Assembly: GCA_934101225.1 (NCBI GenBank)
Contig: CAKOQK010000038.1
Span: 1-8,444, forward strand
Direction of reading: 5' to 3'
DNA from: an uncultured Bacilli bacterium
Lineage (GTDB): Bacteria > Bacillota_I > Bacilli_A > RF39 > UBA660
Length of the DNA stretch: 8,444 nt
Each line of letters begins with the position of its first letter. Position 1 is the first letter of the stretch. Positions 1-6,472 of the stretch are shown here, piece by piece. Below the pieces are notes generated by a model. That model made no database searches, was not told where the DNA came from, and worked only from the letters and a program-made list of their open reading frames with translations. The position numbers and the translations under genes are program-made.

Positions 1-72
1 ATGTAAATCAAGTGTAAATTGACACGGGGGGGTATTATTATATAATTTCACTAGGATAAAGGTGATTTACAT
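1..72. repeat. 10-bp inverted repeat flanking the promoter of the surface-protein gene
   Basis: ATGTAAATCA at 1-10 is the exact reverse complement of TGATTTACAT at 63-72. The two arms enclose a complete promoter (19-46). The right arm overlaps the end of the ribosome binding site and the first two bases of the start codon. The match does not extend inward (11-12 against 61-62 fail), and outward extension cannot be seen because the window begins at the left arm. A second, weaker copy of the left arm (TGTAAAT) lies at 13-19. The left arm lies upstream of the likely transcription start near 53, so the pair is not an mRNA hairpin and would act at the DNA level, for example as an inversion site. 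That role is an inference. Confidence 0.5.
19..46 (+). promoter_or_regulatory. Consensus sigma-A-type promoter with a G7 spacer tract
   Basis: The -35 box TTGACA (19-24) and the -10 box TATAAT (41-46) are both perfect consensus hexamers separated by 16 bp. Transcription would start near 53 and give a leader of about 18 nt before the ATG at 71. The spacer contains seven consecutive G (26-32), very unusual in DNA this AT-rich. Gain of one G would give the optimal 17-bp spacing and loss of one would give 15, so slippage could tune or switch the promoter. Confidence 0.85.
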
Positions 73-1504
73 GTATAATAAGGAAGAACAAATAAAAGTG
101 TATGTTATGGTAGGAACAATAATAATGCTCCTAGTGATATTCTCAGGAATAACATATGCTTTTTTTAGTGCCAGTAATAATAAAGAAAGTACGTCTTTAA
201 TATCAGCAACTAGTGGTAAAATGACAATAAATTATGCCGATGGATCAAGTAAATTATTATCAAGTAAAGATATTCAGCCAAGTAATAGGATAATAATTGA
301 TAAGACCTTTACATTAACTGGAACAAATACAACTAGTGGGCTTACCATGCCATATAAAGTAGGATTAAAATATACTAGTGGTTTTAGCTATGGTCAGTTA
401 CATTATTATTTAAAGAGAACGAGTGCAAACTCAAATATCACAAGTAATTTAATTGGAACAACAAATCAAACAATACCTGGAAATACCTCTGAAACAGGAT
501 ACACCAGTGGAACCTTTATTAAAAATAATACTGAAAGTTACTTAGAACTAGTAACAGGAGAATTTAAAGCAAACACAAGTAATCAAACAATAACCTTTAA
601 TTTAAAAATTCAATTTCCCGATACAGGAAAAAATCAAGACAGTGAAAAAGGAGCCACATTTAATGGTGAAGTAGTTATAAATTATGAAGATAAACTAAAT
701 AATATAGCAATTGGTTATGATTATTTAGAACCAACTGAAGTAAATTCAGAACCATATTATACATTTACAGCACCAAAAACAGGAACATATAAAATAGAAA
801 CTTGGGGTGCACAAGGAACAATAAATGGTGGCTTAGGAGCCTATAGTCATGGTCAAGTCATACTACAAAAAGATCAAAAAATATATATCTATATTGGCGG
901 TCAAAATGGTTACAATGGAGGAACAAATTCAGACCGTGTAGGAGGTTCTGGTGGTGGCGCAACTCATATTGCAACAAAAACTGGTCAATTATTCAACTTA
1001 TCAAGTAGTTTAACTAATATTTTAATTATTTCTGGTGGCGGCGGTGGAGGTGATAGCTGGAAAACTGGTGCTTTTGGTGGAAACGCTGGTGGTATAATAG
1101 GTGGAGCATCATCTATAACTACAGATTCTACGTATAATTATGCAACTGGAGGATCTCAAACAAATGGTGGTGTAGCATACACAAGTACCAATTATCCTGC
1201 TTCAAATGGTGCATTTGGTCAAGGCGGCGTTAGTACAAGTAAATATGGAGGCCATGGCGGAGGTGGTTACTATGGCGGAGGAGCTGGAGGTGCTGGATCA
1301 AGTTGGAGTGCTGGTGGCGGAGGCGGTTCTTCCTATATTGGAAACACTCTACTAACAAATAAGGCAATGTATTGTTATAATTGTACTGAATCATCAGAAA
1401 CATCAACTAAAACTATTTCAACAACCTGCCATAGTGAGAATCCAACAAGTAATTGCGCTAAAGAAGGCAATGGTTATGCCAAAATAACACTTATATCAAA
1501 TTAA
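71..1504 (+). CDS. Surface protein: SipW-type signal, TasA/camelysin-like domain, glycine-rich C-terminal domain
   Basis: This is probably an exported or wall-associated protein of 477 aa. Residues 11-32 are one hydrophobic segment ending in ITYAFFSASNN, which resembles the SipW-dependent signal peptides of TasA and camelysin (GGTxAxF-type). Residues about 35-210 are Ser/Thr/Asn-rich and beta-like, with an IQPSNRIIIDKTFTL segment comparable to the 'LKPGD...F' stretch of TasA-like proteins. From about residue 226 a glycine-rich domain begins (FTAPKTGTYKIETWGAQG), with many GG and GGGGG runs, and it ends in GYAKITLIS. This matches the bacterial glycine-rich family related to the ALK/LTK extracellular domain (Gly_rich, PF12810). 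Four cysteines (435, 438, 453, 462) lie near the C terminus and could form disulfides. The ATG at 71 is preferred over GTG at 62 because that GTG is itself part of the Shine-Dalgarno site AAAGGTGAT (58-66). The gene has its own promoter and terminator and so is monocistronic. Family assignment of the C-terminal half is confident; the matrix or fibre role is inference. Confidence 0.85.
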   Translation: MYNKEEQIKVYVMVGTIIMLLVIFSGITYAFFSASNNKESTSLISATSGKMTINYADGSSKLLSSKDIQPSNRIIIDKTFTLTGTNTTSGLTMPYKVGLKYTSGFSYGQLHYYLKRTSANSNITSNLIGTTNQTIPGNTSETGYTSGTFIKNNTESYLELVTGEFKANTSNQTITFNLKIQFPDTGKNQDSEKGATFNGEVVINYEDKLNNIAIGYDYLEPTEVNSEPYYTFTAPKTGTYKIETWGAQGTINGGLGAYSHGQVILQKDQKIYIYIGGQNGYNGGTNSDRVGGSGGGATHIATKTGQLFNLSSSLTNILIISGGGGGGDSWKTGAFGGNAGGIIGGASSITTDSTYNYATGGSQTNGGVAYTSTNYPASNGAFGQGGVSTSKYGGHGGGGYYGGGAGGAGSSWSAGGGGGSSYIGNTLLTNKAMYCYNCTESSETSTKTISTTCHSENPTSNCAKEGNGYAKITLISN

Positions 1505-1524
1505 ATGCAAAATACTTAGCTTGT

Positions 1525-1565
1525 AAGAAATACTAAAATTGATTGGTATTTCTTTTATTATTTTT
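1525..1565 (+). terminator. Rho-independent terminator of the surface-protein gene
   Basis: AAGAAATAC (1525-1533) pairs perfectly with GTATTTCTT (1546-1554). Three further weak pairs extend the stem inward, and a T-rich tail follows (1553-1565). It lies 20 bp after the stop codon and separates this gene from the next transcription unit. Confidence 0.8.
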
Positions 1566-1570
1566 GATAT

Positions 1571-1599
1571 TTGTAAATTTATTTATTTTTTGCTATGAT
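1571..1599 (+). promoter_or_regulatory. Promoter of the DUF2974/MmcQ two-gene unit
   Basis: The extended -10 TGCTATGAT has its hexamer at 1594-1599, and a partial -35 TTGTAA (1571-1576) lies 17 bp upstream. The predicted start near 1606 leaves a leader of about 17 nt carrying the strong ribosome site GGAGG (1611-1615), 7 nt before the ATG. Confidence 0.6.
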
Positions 1600-1622
1600 A
1601 AGTTTGTTACGGAGGAATAGTA

Positions 1623-2699
1623 ATGTCTAATATTAATGATTATATAAAATGGAGAGGAGATTTAAAATTTTCTTCTAAATTTAAATTTAATGAATTAGAT
1701 AGCTTAATTCTTGCTAGATTTTCATATTTAATATTTCATAAAATTAAAATGGATAATGTTGAAACAATAGAATCAATTGCTAAAAAAATGGCTAAATTTG
1801 ATAATGATACATTCTTATTTAATGGTGATAAAGAAATGATTACATTATTAGGTCAAAGCGAAAGATTTAAAAATTTAAAAGTTACCAATTATGTAAGAAA
1901 TAACAGTAAAAAGCTAGAACAACAATTTGGAGCAATAGTTATTCATACTTCAAAAAAAGATTTATATGTATCTTTTGTAGGAACTGATGAAAATATATAT
2001 GGATGGAAAGAAGACTTTAATATGGCCTTTATGGAAGAAGTTCCATGCCAAAAATTAGGCGCTGACTATTTAAAACAAATTGCTAAGAAATATTGGAATA
2101 AGAAAATACGTATTGGTGGGCACTCTAAAGGTGGAAATATTGCAATATACTCTGCACTAACTGCCCCCAAAAAAGTTCAAAAAAGAATAATTAAAGTCTA
2201 TAATTATGACGGTCCTGGCCTTAGTGAAAGTATATATATAAAATATGAAAATCCAAAAATAATAGCTAAAATGGAAACTTACTTACCACAAGATTCAATA
2301 ATAGGAAATTTATTTAATCATAACGAAAAAACAACAATAGTTAAAAGTAATCAAACCTTTATACTTGAACATGATATATTTTCATGGGAAGTTTTTAAAG
2401 ATAATTTAATACTTTCTAACGTTAAAATTAATCGTAGTGAAAAACTAGATAAAGCAATTAGAGAATATTTAAATAACACAACTAAAGAAGAAAGAAAAAT
2501 TGTAGTAGATGCATTATACGAAATAATCGATTCATCAAAAATAGAAAGCACATATGATCTTTTAAAAAAATATCCCATTCTTTTACCTAAGATTTTATTA
2601 AAATCTAAAAGTTTATCTAAAGAAGATCGTGCTAAATTAATGTCACTAGTTAACGCTATTATATCAACATTTATAAATAAAAATAAAAAAGTGAAATAG
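1623..2699 (+). CDS. DUF2974 (Mbeg1-like) alpha/beta-hydrolase family protein
   Basis: This 358-aa protein has no signal peptide or membrane segment, so it is probably cytoplasmic. It opens with the NDYIKWRGDLKF motif typical of DUF2974 proteins. The lipase-like core is visible: a FVGTDE segment at 118-123 (oxyanion side), GWKEDFNM at 127-134, and the nucleophile elbow GGHSKGGN at 165-172 with Ser168 as predicted nucleophile. NYDGPG follows at 194-199 (Asp196 is a candidate acid), and His250 in LEHDIFSW is a candidate catalytic histidine. The C-terminal 100 residues are Lys-rich and helical-looking. An intact Ser-Asp-His set suggests a working esterase or lipase-like hydrolase, but no substrate is known for this family. 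It starts behind a strong GGAGG site and is followed after 2 bp by the MmcQ-like gene, so the two are surely cotranscribed. The family call is firm; the catalytic role is inferred from motifs. Confidence 0.85.
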   Translation: MSNINDYIKWRGDLKFSSKFKFNELDSLILARFSYLIFHKIKMDNVETIESIAKKMAKFDNDTFLFNGDKEMITLLGQSERFKNLKVTNYVRNNSKKLEQQFGAIVIHTSKKDLYVSFVGTDENIYGWKEDFNMAFMEEVPCQKLGADYLKQIAKKYWNKKIRIGGHSKGGNIAIYSALTAPKKVQKRIIKVYNYDGPGLSESIYIKYENPKIIAKMETYLPQDSIIGNLFNHNEKTTIVKSNQTFILEHDIFSWEVFKDNLILSNVKINRSEKLDKAIREYLNNTTKEERKIVVDALYEIIDSSKIESTYDLLKKYPILLPKILLKSKSLSKEDRAKLMSLVNAIISTFINKNKKVK

Positions 2700-2701
2700 T
2701 T

Positions 2702-3364
2702 ATGGAATATGAATTATTTAAAAAATGTGTATTTGATTATTCTAAATTATTAAATTACGGATTTAAAAAAGAAAATAATATTTATTATTATGAAAAATAT
2801 ATTTTAGATAATAATTATAAGATATGTATTAAGATAGAAAATAATAATGTTATAGGAAAAATATATGACTTAATATTTAATGATGAGTATCTTAATTTAA
2901 ATGTAGATTCTAATTTAAGTTTTAATAATAAAATTAAAGAAGAATATATTAATATACTTAAAGATATTAAAGTTAAATGTACTAAGGAATCTTTATTTGT
3001 ATTTAAACAATCTAATGAGATAACTAGTTATATTAAAAGAAAATATAAAGTTAATCCCGAGTTTTTATGGAAAGAAAGTAGTGGTAATGGAGTATTTAGA
3101 AATAAATATAATAAAAAGTGGTTTGGGATAATTCTTAGTGTATCAAAAGATAAATTAGATTCAAAATATAAACAAGAGATAATAGAAGTTATTAATTTAA
3201 AGTTAGATGAAACAATGATCAAAGAATTAATTAAAATGGATGGATTTTATAGGGCATATCATATGAATAAAAAAAGTTGGATAAGTATTATTTTAGATAA
3301 TACATTAGATAATGAAATAATTTATTCTTTAATTGATCAAAGTTATAATAATGTAAATAAATAA
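2702..3364 (+). CDS. MmcQ/YjbR-family protein with N-terminal extension
   Basis: In this 220-aa protein the C-terminal part (about residues 105-216) is an MmcQ/YjbR domain (PF04237, CyaY-like fold). Visible family marks are NPEFLWKES, the KKWFGIILSVSKDKL strand region, the INLKLDETMIKELI segment and the very typical GFYRAYHMNKKSWISIILD. The N-terminal 95 residues form a separate Tyr/Asn-rich domain that I cannot name; two-part proteins of this size are common in Bacillota. The family is often called DNA-binding by structural analogy, but no molecular role is established. The start lies 2 bp after the stop of the hydrolase gene with only a weak ribosome site (AAAGTGA), which suggests translational coupling. 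The codon set is extremely AT-rich, as in the downstream genes. The domain is clear; the function is unknown. Confidence 0.85.
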   Translation: MEYELFKKCVFDYSKLLNYGFKKENNIYYYEKYILDNNYKICIKIENNNVIGKIYDLIFNDEYLNLNVDSNLSFNNKIKEEYINILKDIKVKCTKESLFVFKQSNEITSYIKRKYKVNPEFLWKESSGNGVFRNKYNKKWFGIILSVSKDKLDSKYKQEIIEVINLKLDETMIKELIKMDGFYRAYHMNKKSWISIILDNTLDNEIIYSLIDQSYNNVNK

Positions 3365-3435
3365 AAAATAATTAAATGAATATAATTAAATGGTAAATAA
3401 TTTGTTAATTAATAGTATAGTCATGTAAACTAATA

Positions 3436-3465
3436 TTTACTAAATTAATTTATTGTGGTTATAAT
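3436..3465 (+). promoter_or_regulatory. Possible mraY promoter
   Basis: A perfect -10 TATAAT (3460-3465) lies 18 bp after a partial -35 TTTACT (3436-3441). Transcription would begin near 3472, just before the ribosome site, and give a very short leader. If real, it excludes the upstream in-frame GTG at 3455 as a start. The assignment is tentative because the surrounding DNA is almost all A and T. Confidence 0.4.
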
Positions 3466-3487
3466 TAACAAAAGAGGTGTAGAGTTT

Positions 3488-4480
3488 ATGTTAATACTAG
3501 CAAAATCGTTATTAGGTTTAATGTTAGGTTTTGTATTATCACTTATAATATCTGTTATTACAATACCTTTATTAAAAAAATTTCATATAGGACAAAGTGT
3601 TAGTCATACTATTAATGAAAGACATTTAAAAAAAGAGGGTACTCCTACAATGGGAGGTATTATCTTTATATTAACAACATTAATTATTATGATAGTTCTT
3701 TATTTAAGAGGAAGTATAGAATATAGTTATAATTTAATAATATTAATAATTACTTTCTTATCATATGCATTACTTGGTTTTGTAGATGATTTTTTGAAAG
3801 TTAAGTATCATAATAATAAAGGAATTCCTACTTTAGTTAAATTATTATTTCAAACTATAATTGCAATTATTTTCTATGTAATATTTAGAAAAAATGGTGG
3901 GAATCCTACAATTGAAATTACTTTTTTACATACATCTATTAATTTAGGATGGGCTTATGGATTATTTATTTTACTTGTGTTAGTTGGAACAAGTAATGCG
4001 GTTAATATTACTGATGGATTAGATGGACTGGCTGGTGGTTTATCTGTTATAACATTTTTAGCATATGGTGTTATTACTTGGGGAACTACTTGGCTTACAG
4101 GTTATCAAGATTTAGCAATTTTCTCATTTGTATTAACCGGTGCAATAATGGGATTCTTAGTATTTAATTCATATCCTGCTAGGGTGTTTATGGGTGATAC
4201 TGGATCACTTGCACTAGGAGCAGCTCTAGCAACTATTGCAATTTTAACAAGACATGAAATATCACTAATATTAATAGGTGGGGTATTTGTAGTTGAAACT
4301 TTATCAAGTTTAATTCAAATTATTGCGATTAGAAAATTCCATAAAAAAGTATTTAAGAAAGCGCCATTACATCATCATTTTGAAGAATTAGGATGGGAAG
4401 AAATAGATATTGTTAAGTTATTTTGGACTGTAGGTTTCTTACTTGCTATGATTGGTGTAATATATGGAGTTTGGTTATAG
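3488..4480 (+). CDS. mraY: Phospho-N-acetylmuramoyl-pentapeptide-transferase (lipid I synthase)
   Basis: MraY (EC 2.7.8.13) is an integral membrane enzyme. It transfers phospho-MurNAc-pentapeptide from UDP to undecaprenyl phosphate on the cytoplasmic face, making lipid I, the first membrane step of peptidoglycan synthesis. All hallmark motifs are present: GTPTMGG (51-57), the Asp pair in GFVDDFLKV (Asp100, Asp101), NAVNITDGLDGLAGG (from residue 170), the catalytic-region MGDTGS with Asp237, and APLHHHFEELGW with three His at 295-297. About ten hydrophobic segments fit the family. The chosen ATG gives 330 aa, the normal length, and has an AGAGGTG site 8 nt upstream (3473-3479); an in-frame GTG at 3455 would add 11 non-family residues. 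Neither murF nor murD adjoins it, unlike in the classical division and cell-wall cluster. A terminator follows directly. Confidence 0.97.
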   Translation: MLILAKSLLGLMLGFVLSLIISVITIPLLKKFHIGQSVSHTINERHLKKEGTPTMGGIIFILTTLIIMIVLYLRGSIEYSYNLIILIITFLSYALLGFVDDFLKVKYHNNKGIPTLVKLLFQTIIAIIFYVIFRKNGGNPTIEITFLHTSINLGWAYGLFILLVLVGTSNAVNITDGLDGLAGGLSVITFLAYGVITWGTTWLTGYQDLAIFSFVLTGAIMGFLVFNSYPARVFMGDTGSLALGAALATIAILTRHEISLILIGGVFVVETLSSLIQIIAIRKFHKKVFKKAPLHHHFEELGWEEIDIVKLFWTVGFLLAMIGVIYGVWL

Positions 4481-4484
4481 AATT

Positions 4485-4511
4485 AAAATGTCTGGAAACA
4501 GATATTTTTTT
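4485..4511 (+). terminator. Rho-independent terminator of mraY
   Basis: A 10-bp stem (4485-4494 with 4499-4508, including one G-T pair) is closed by a GAAA tetraloop (4495-4498) and runs into T7 (4505-4511). It begins 5 bp after the mraY stop codon, so mraY is not strictly cotranscribed with the next gene. Confidence 0.85.
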
Positions 4512-4540
4512 GTGTAATTAAAAAAATTATATGTTATACT
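4510..4540 (+). promoter_or_regulatory. Promoter of the DUF2628-type gene
   Basis: The extended -10 TGTTATACT has its hexamer at 4535-4540. The -35 side is poor (TTGTGT at 4510-4515, spacing 19), which an extended -10 can tolerate. Transcription would begin near 4547. Its position right behind the mraY terminator supports it. Confidence 0.5.
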
Positions 4541-4572
4541 TTTTATAGTAGAAAGTGTGGAGTTAAAGTTAT

Positions 4573-5988
4573 ATGGAAGATAATAATAAAAATAATTTAG
4601 AAACATTATCAGATTTTGATATTGCATTTGGTTCAAATAATAATAGTGAAGAAGAAATAGAAGTATTATCTGATTTTAATAGTACAGACGTATCAAATTC
4701 ATTGAGTCAGGATAATAATCAAAATATTAATAATAACGTAAATAGTACTGAAATAAATAATATGCAAGGAGACTCTTTAAATATACAGGAACAAATAATT
4801 CAAGTTCCAGTAGCAAATGAAAATTTACAAACTACGACTGGCAATTTTGAAGAAAAAAATAATGTAGAAATTAATACAACTAATAATTTACAAAATGATA
4901 TTTCTAGTGAACAACCTGTATCAAATAATATAAATTTTGGAACTTCTAGTGAAGAAGAAAATAAAGAATTACTTAAAACTTATATTGGTAAAAATTATGA
5001 AAAAATAACTACTAAGAAATTTAATTTTGCTGGGATGTTTTTTGGTGCTTTTTATATGTTTTACCGAAAGATGTTTGGTTATGCTACTATTGTATTTTTA
5101 ATTAATTTAATTATTCTTAATGTTATTAAAAGTTCATTGTTTAACTTAATTACTTTTTTATTAGTAGGTATTTTTGTAAATGATATATATGTAAAATATG
5201 CTAATAAAAAAATAAATAATATTAAAAGTAAAAATCTATCGAAAAATATTGATGAATTAAAAAGTATTTGTGCTAACAAAGGTGGGACTAGTCTTGGATA
5301 TCTTTTTTTAGGGATAATAACAGAGATATTTATTGCTATCATAATTACCTTGATTATGGCTTTCTTTAACATAAGCACCATACTAGGGCAAATTATTAAA
5401 ATTCCTAATTTAAAAGATTGGAATACTACTGTTGATACAAATAATAGTACATTAGTAGAAAATGTAGATATTACTGGATATTCTTGTATTGATGGAAAAT
5501 GTATAATCTCAATTAATGAAGATAATAAAGATATTGACTATAATTTAAAAACAAATAATGATGATTTATTACGTGTATTAAATGATTATAAAGATTATAT
5601 AAATGTTAATATTTATTATTCTCAAAGTGGAGAAAACAAATTTATTGTAGATTTTAAAATCTATTCTAAATTAAATGATGAAGAAATTGATAATACAATA
5701 ACTGAAAATGAACTTAGAGATAAATTAGGTTTATATTCTGAAGGAACACATACAGAATCTTTAACATTAGTTAGAATTGGAAATTTAGGTGTTGGCTATA
5801 GTCAAGGAGAGACATACTCATATATTACATATACTTTTAAAAATAAATTAAATACTGAATATGAAATGAATCAAAAGAATCCTTCTAATCCAAATAACTT
5901 AATTGTAGGAAATGATTATAAAGTTACTTTTGAGGTAAAAAAAGGTACTTTTGATTATGAATTTAATATTATAAAAATTGAACAATAA
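4573..5988 (+). CDS. DUF2628-type membrane protein with Asn-rich N terminus and outer C-terminal domain
   Basis: This 471-aa protein has three parts. Residues 1-135 are low-complexity and acidic, rich in Asn, Ser, Glu and Gln and probably disordered; they hold two copies of an acidic LSDF motif (ETLSDFD at 10-16, EVLSDFN at 30-36). Residues about 137-266 match the DUF2628 pattern: YIGKNYEKI, then KFNFAGMFFGAFYMFYRKMFGYA with its FFG...YRKM signature. Hydrophobic segments follow at about 170-187, 188-206 and 241-266. The Lys-rich loop at 208-235 fits the cytoplasm, which puts the N terminus inside and the C terminus outside. Residues 267-471 are a polar, beta-rich outer domain with one Cys pair (305, 310). 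A GTGGAG ribosome site lies 10 nt before the ATG. The gene has its own promoter and sits between mraY and ftsW, but its composition gives no direct link to wall synthesis. The central domain is confidently recognised; the function is unknown. Confidence 0.75.
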   Translation: MEDNNKNNLETLSDFDIAFGSNNNSEEEIEVLSDFNSTDVSNSLSQDNNQNINNNVNSTEINNMQGDSLNIQEQIIQVPVANENLQTTTGNFEEKNNVEINTTNNLQNDISSEQPVSNNINFGTSSEEENKELLKTYIGKNYEKITTKKFNFAGMFFGAFYMFYRKMFGYATIVFLINLIILNVIKSSLFNLITFLLVGIFVNDIYVKYANKKINNIKSKNLSKNIDELKSICANKGGTSLGYLFLGIITEIFIAIIITLIMAFFNISTILGQIIKIPNLKDWNTTVDTNNSTLVENVDITGYSCIDGKCIISINEDNKDIDYNLKTNNDDLLRVLNDYKDYINVNIYYSQSGENKFIVDFKIYSKLNDEEIDNTITENELRDKLGLYSEGTHTESLTLVRIGNLGVGYSQGETYSYITYTFKNKLNTEYEMNQKNPSNPNNLIVGNDYKVTFEVKKGTFDYEFNIIKIEQ

Positions 5989-6008
5989 TGTTATGGAAAG
6001 GAATTGAA

Positions 6009-6442
6009 ATGAAATATAACATAATAAATATATAGTGTTTACATTTTTAATTTTTAAACCAATAAATACTTTAGCGTTAACTATAAATTCAAATAATAAT
6101 TTTATTGTCAAAGATTTATTATTTTACTTAATCCCTTTATTACATTTAATTATTTCATTAATAATATGGTATATTTATGGAAAACAAGACAAGCCTATAG
6201 AAACTTTAGAATTTTATCCACCAGAAAATTTAAATAGTTTAGAAATATAATATATATATAAGAGAAGAGCAGATGATGTTGATATTATAGCTTTATTAAT
6301 TTATTTAGCAAGTAAAGGTTATATAAAAATAAGTTAAATAATTGAAAAAAAGTTATATTTTTTGCCTTAAGGATTAAAAATAACTAAACTAAAAGAATAT
6401 GATAATAACAACATCAATGAATGTGTTTTTTTCTTTAGTTAA
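6009..6442 (+). pseudogene. Decayed DUF2207-family membrane protein gene
   Basis: This remnant fills the 470-bp gap before ftsW. A ribosome site (AAAGGA, 5997-6002) and an ATG at 6009 remain. The reading MKYNIINI then shifts frame by one near 6032-6035 into VFTFLIFKPINTLALTINS, a plausible signal peptide. Straight after it comes a membrane helix (LLFYLIPLLHLIISLIIWYIYG) and the DUF2207 hallmark EFYPPENLNSLEI, so the outer domain of roughly 200 residues expected between them is missing. In the same frame follow YIYKRRADDVDIIALLIYLA, SKGYIKIS and KITKLKEYDNNNINE, all recognisable DUF2207 cytoplasmic segments, interrupted by TAA at 6248, 6335 and 6368 and ending with TAA at 6440. The C-terminal membrane part of the family is gone. 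Intact relatives are membrane proteins of unknown role. The alternative, a genuine 71-aa protein from GTG 6035, is unlikely because homology continues past its stop and no ribosome site precedes it. Confidence 0.75.
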
Positions 6443-6445
6443 AAA

Positions 6446-6451
6446 TATAAT
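6446..6451 (+). promoter_or_regulatory. Possible -10 box for ftsW
   Basis: A perfect TATAAT lies 24 bp before the proposed ATT start, but no convincing -35 is present (TGTGTT at 6422-6427 at best). Transcription would start near 6458, exactly at the ribosome site AGGGTGAT. No terminator is visible between the DUF2628 gene and ftsW, so read-through from upstream is equally possible. Confidence 0.3.
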
Positions 6452-6457
6452 TATTAT

Positions 6458-6472
6458 AGGGTGATAGCAATT
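6458..6472 (+). promoter_or_regulatory. Ribosome binding site that points to an ATT start for ftsW
   Basis: AGGGTGAT (6458-6465) matches the GGTGAT part of the anti-16S consensus. Four bases later comes ATT AAA TAT in the ftsW frame, with no ATG until codon 21, inside the first membrane helix. The geometry is that of a normal initiation site with ATG changed to ATT. Confidence 0.55.

Noticed and set aside
62..70. GTG at 62 as start of the surface-protein gene
   Set aside because: The GTG is part of the Shine-Dalgarno site GGTGAT; the ATG at 71 has correct spacing.
2351..2578. Reverse-strand frame of 75 codons inside the DUF2974 gene
   Set aside because: It is the antisense shadow of a well-supported gene, with no ribosome site or family match.
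3455..3487. GTG at 3455 as start of mraY
   Set aside because: It lies upstream of the ribosome site, overlaps a possible -10 box, and adds 11 residues not typical of MraY.
5079..5381. Reverse-strand frame of 100 codons inside the DUF2628-type gene
   Set aside because: Its hydrophobic appearance arises from the complement of AT-rich membrane-segment codons; the sense gene is clear.
6035..6250. Independent 71-aa membrane protein starting at GTG 6035
   Set aside because: No ribosome site precedes it, and recognisable DUF2207 sequence continues in the same frame beyond its stop, so it is part of the pseudogene.
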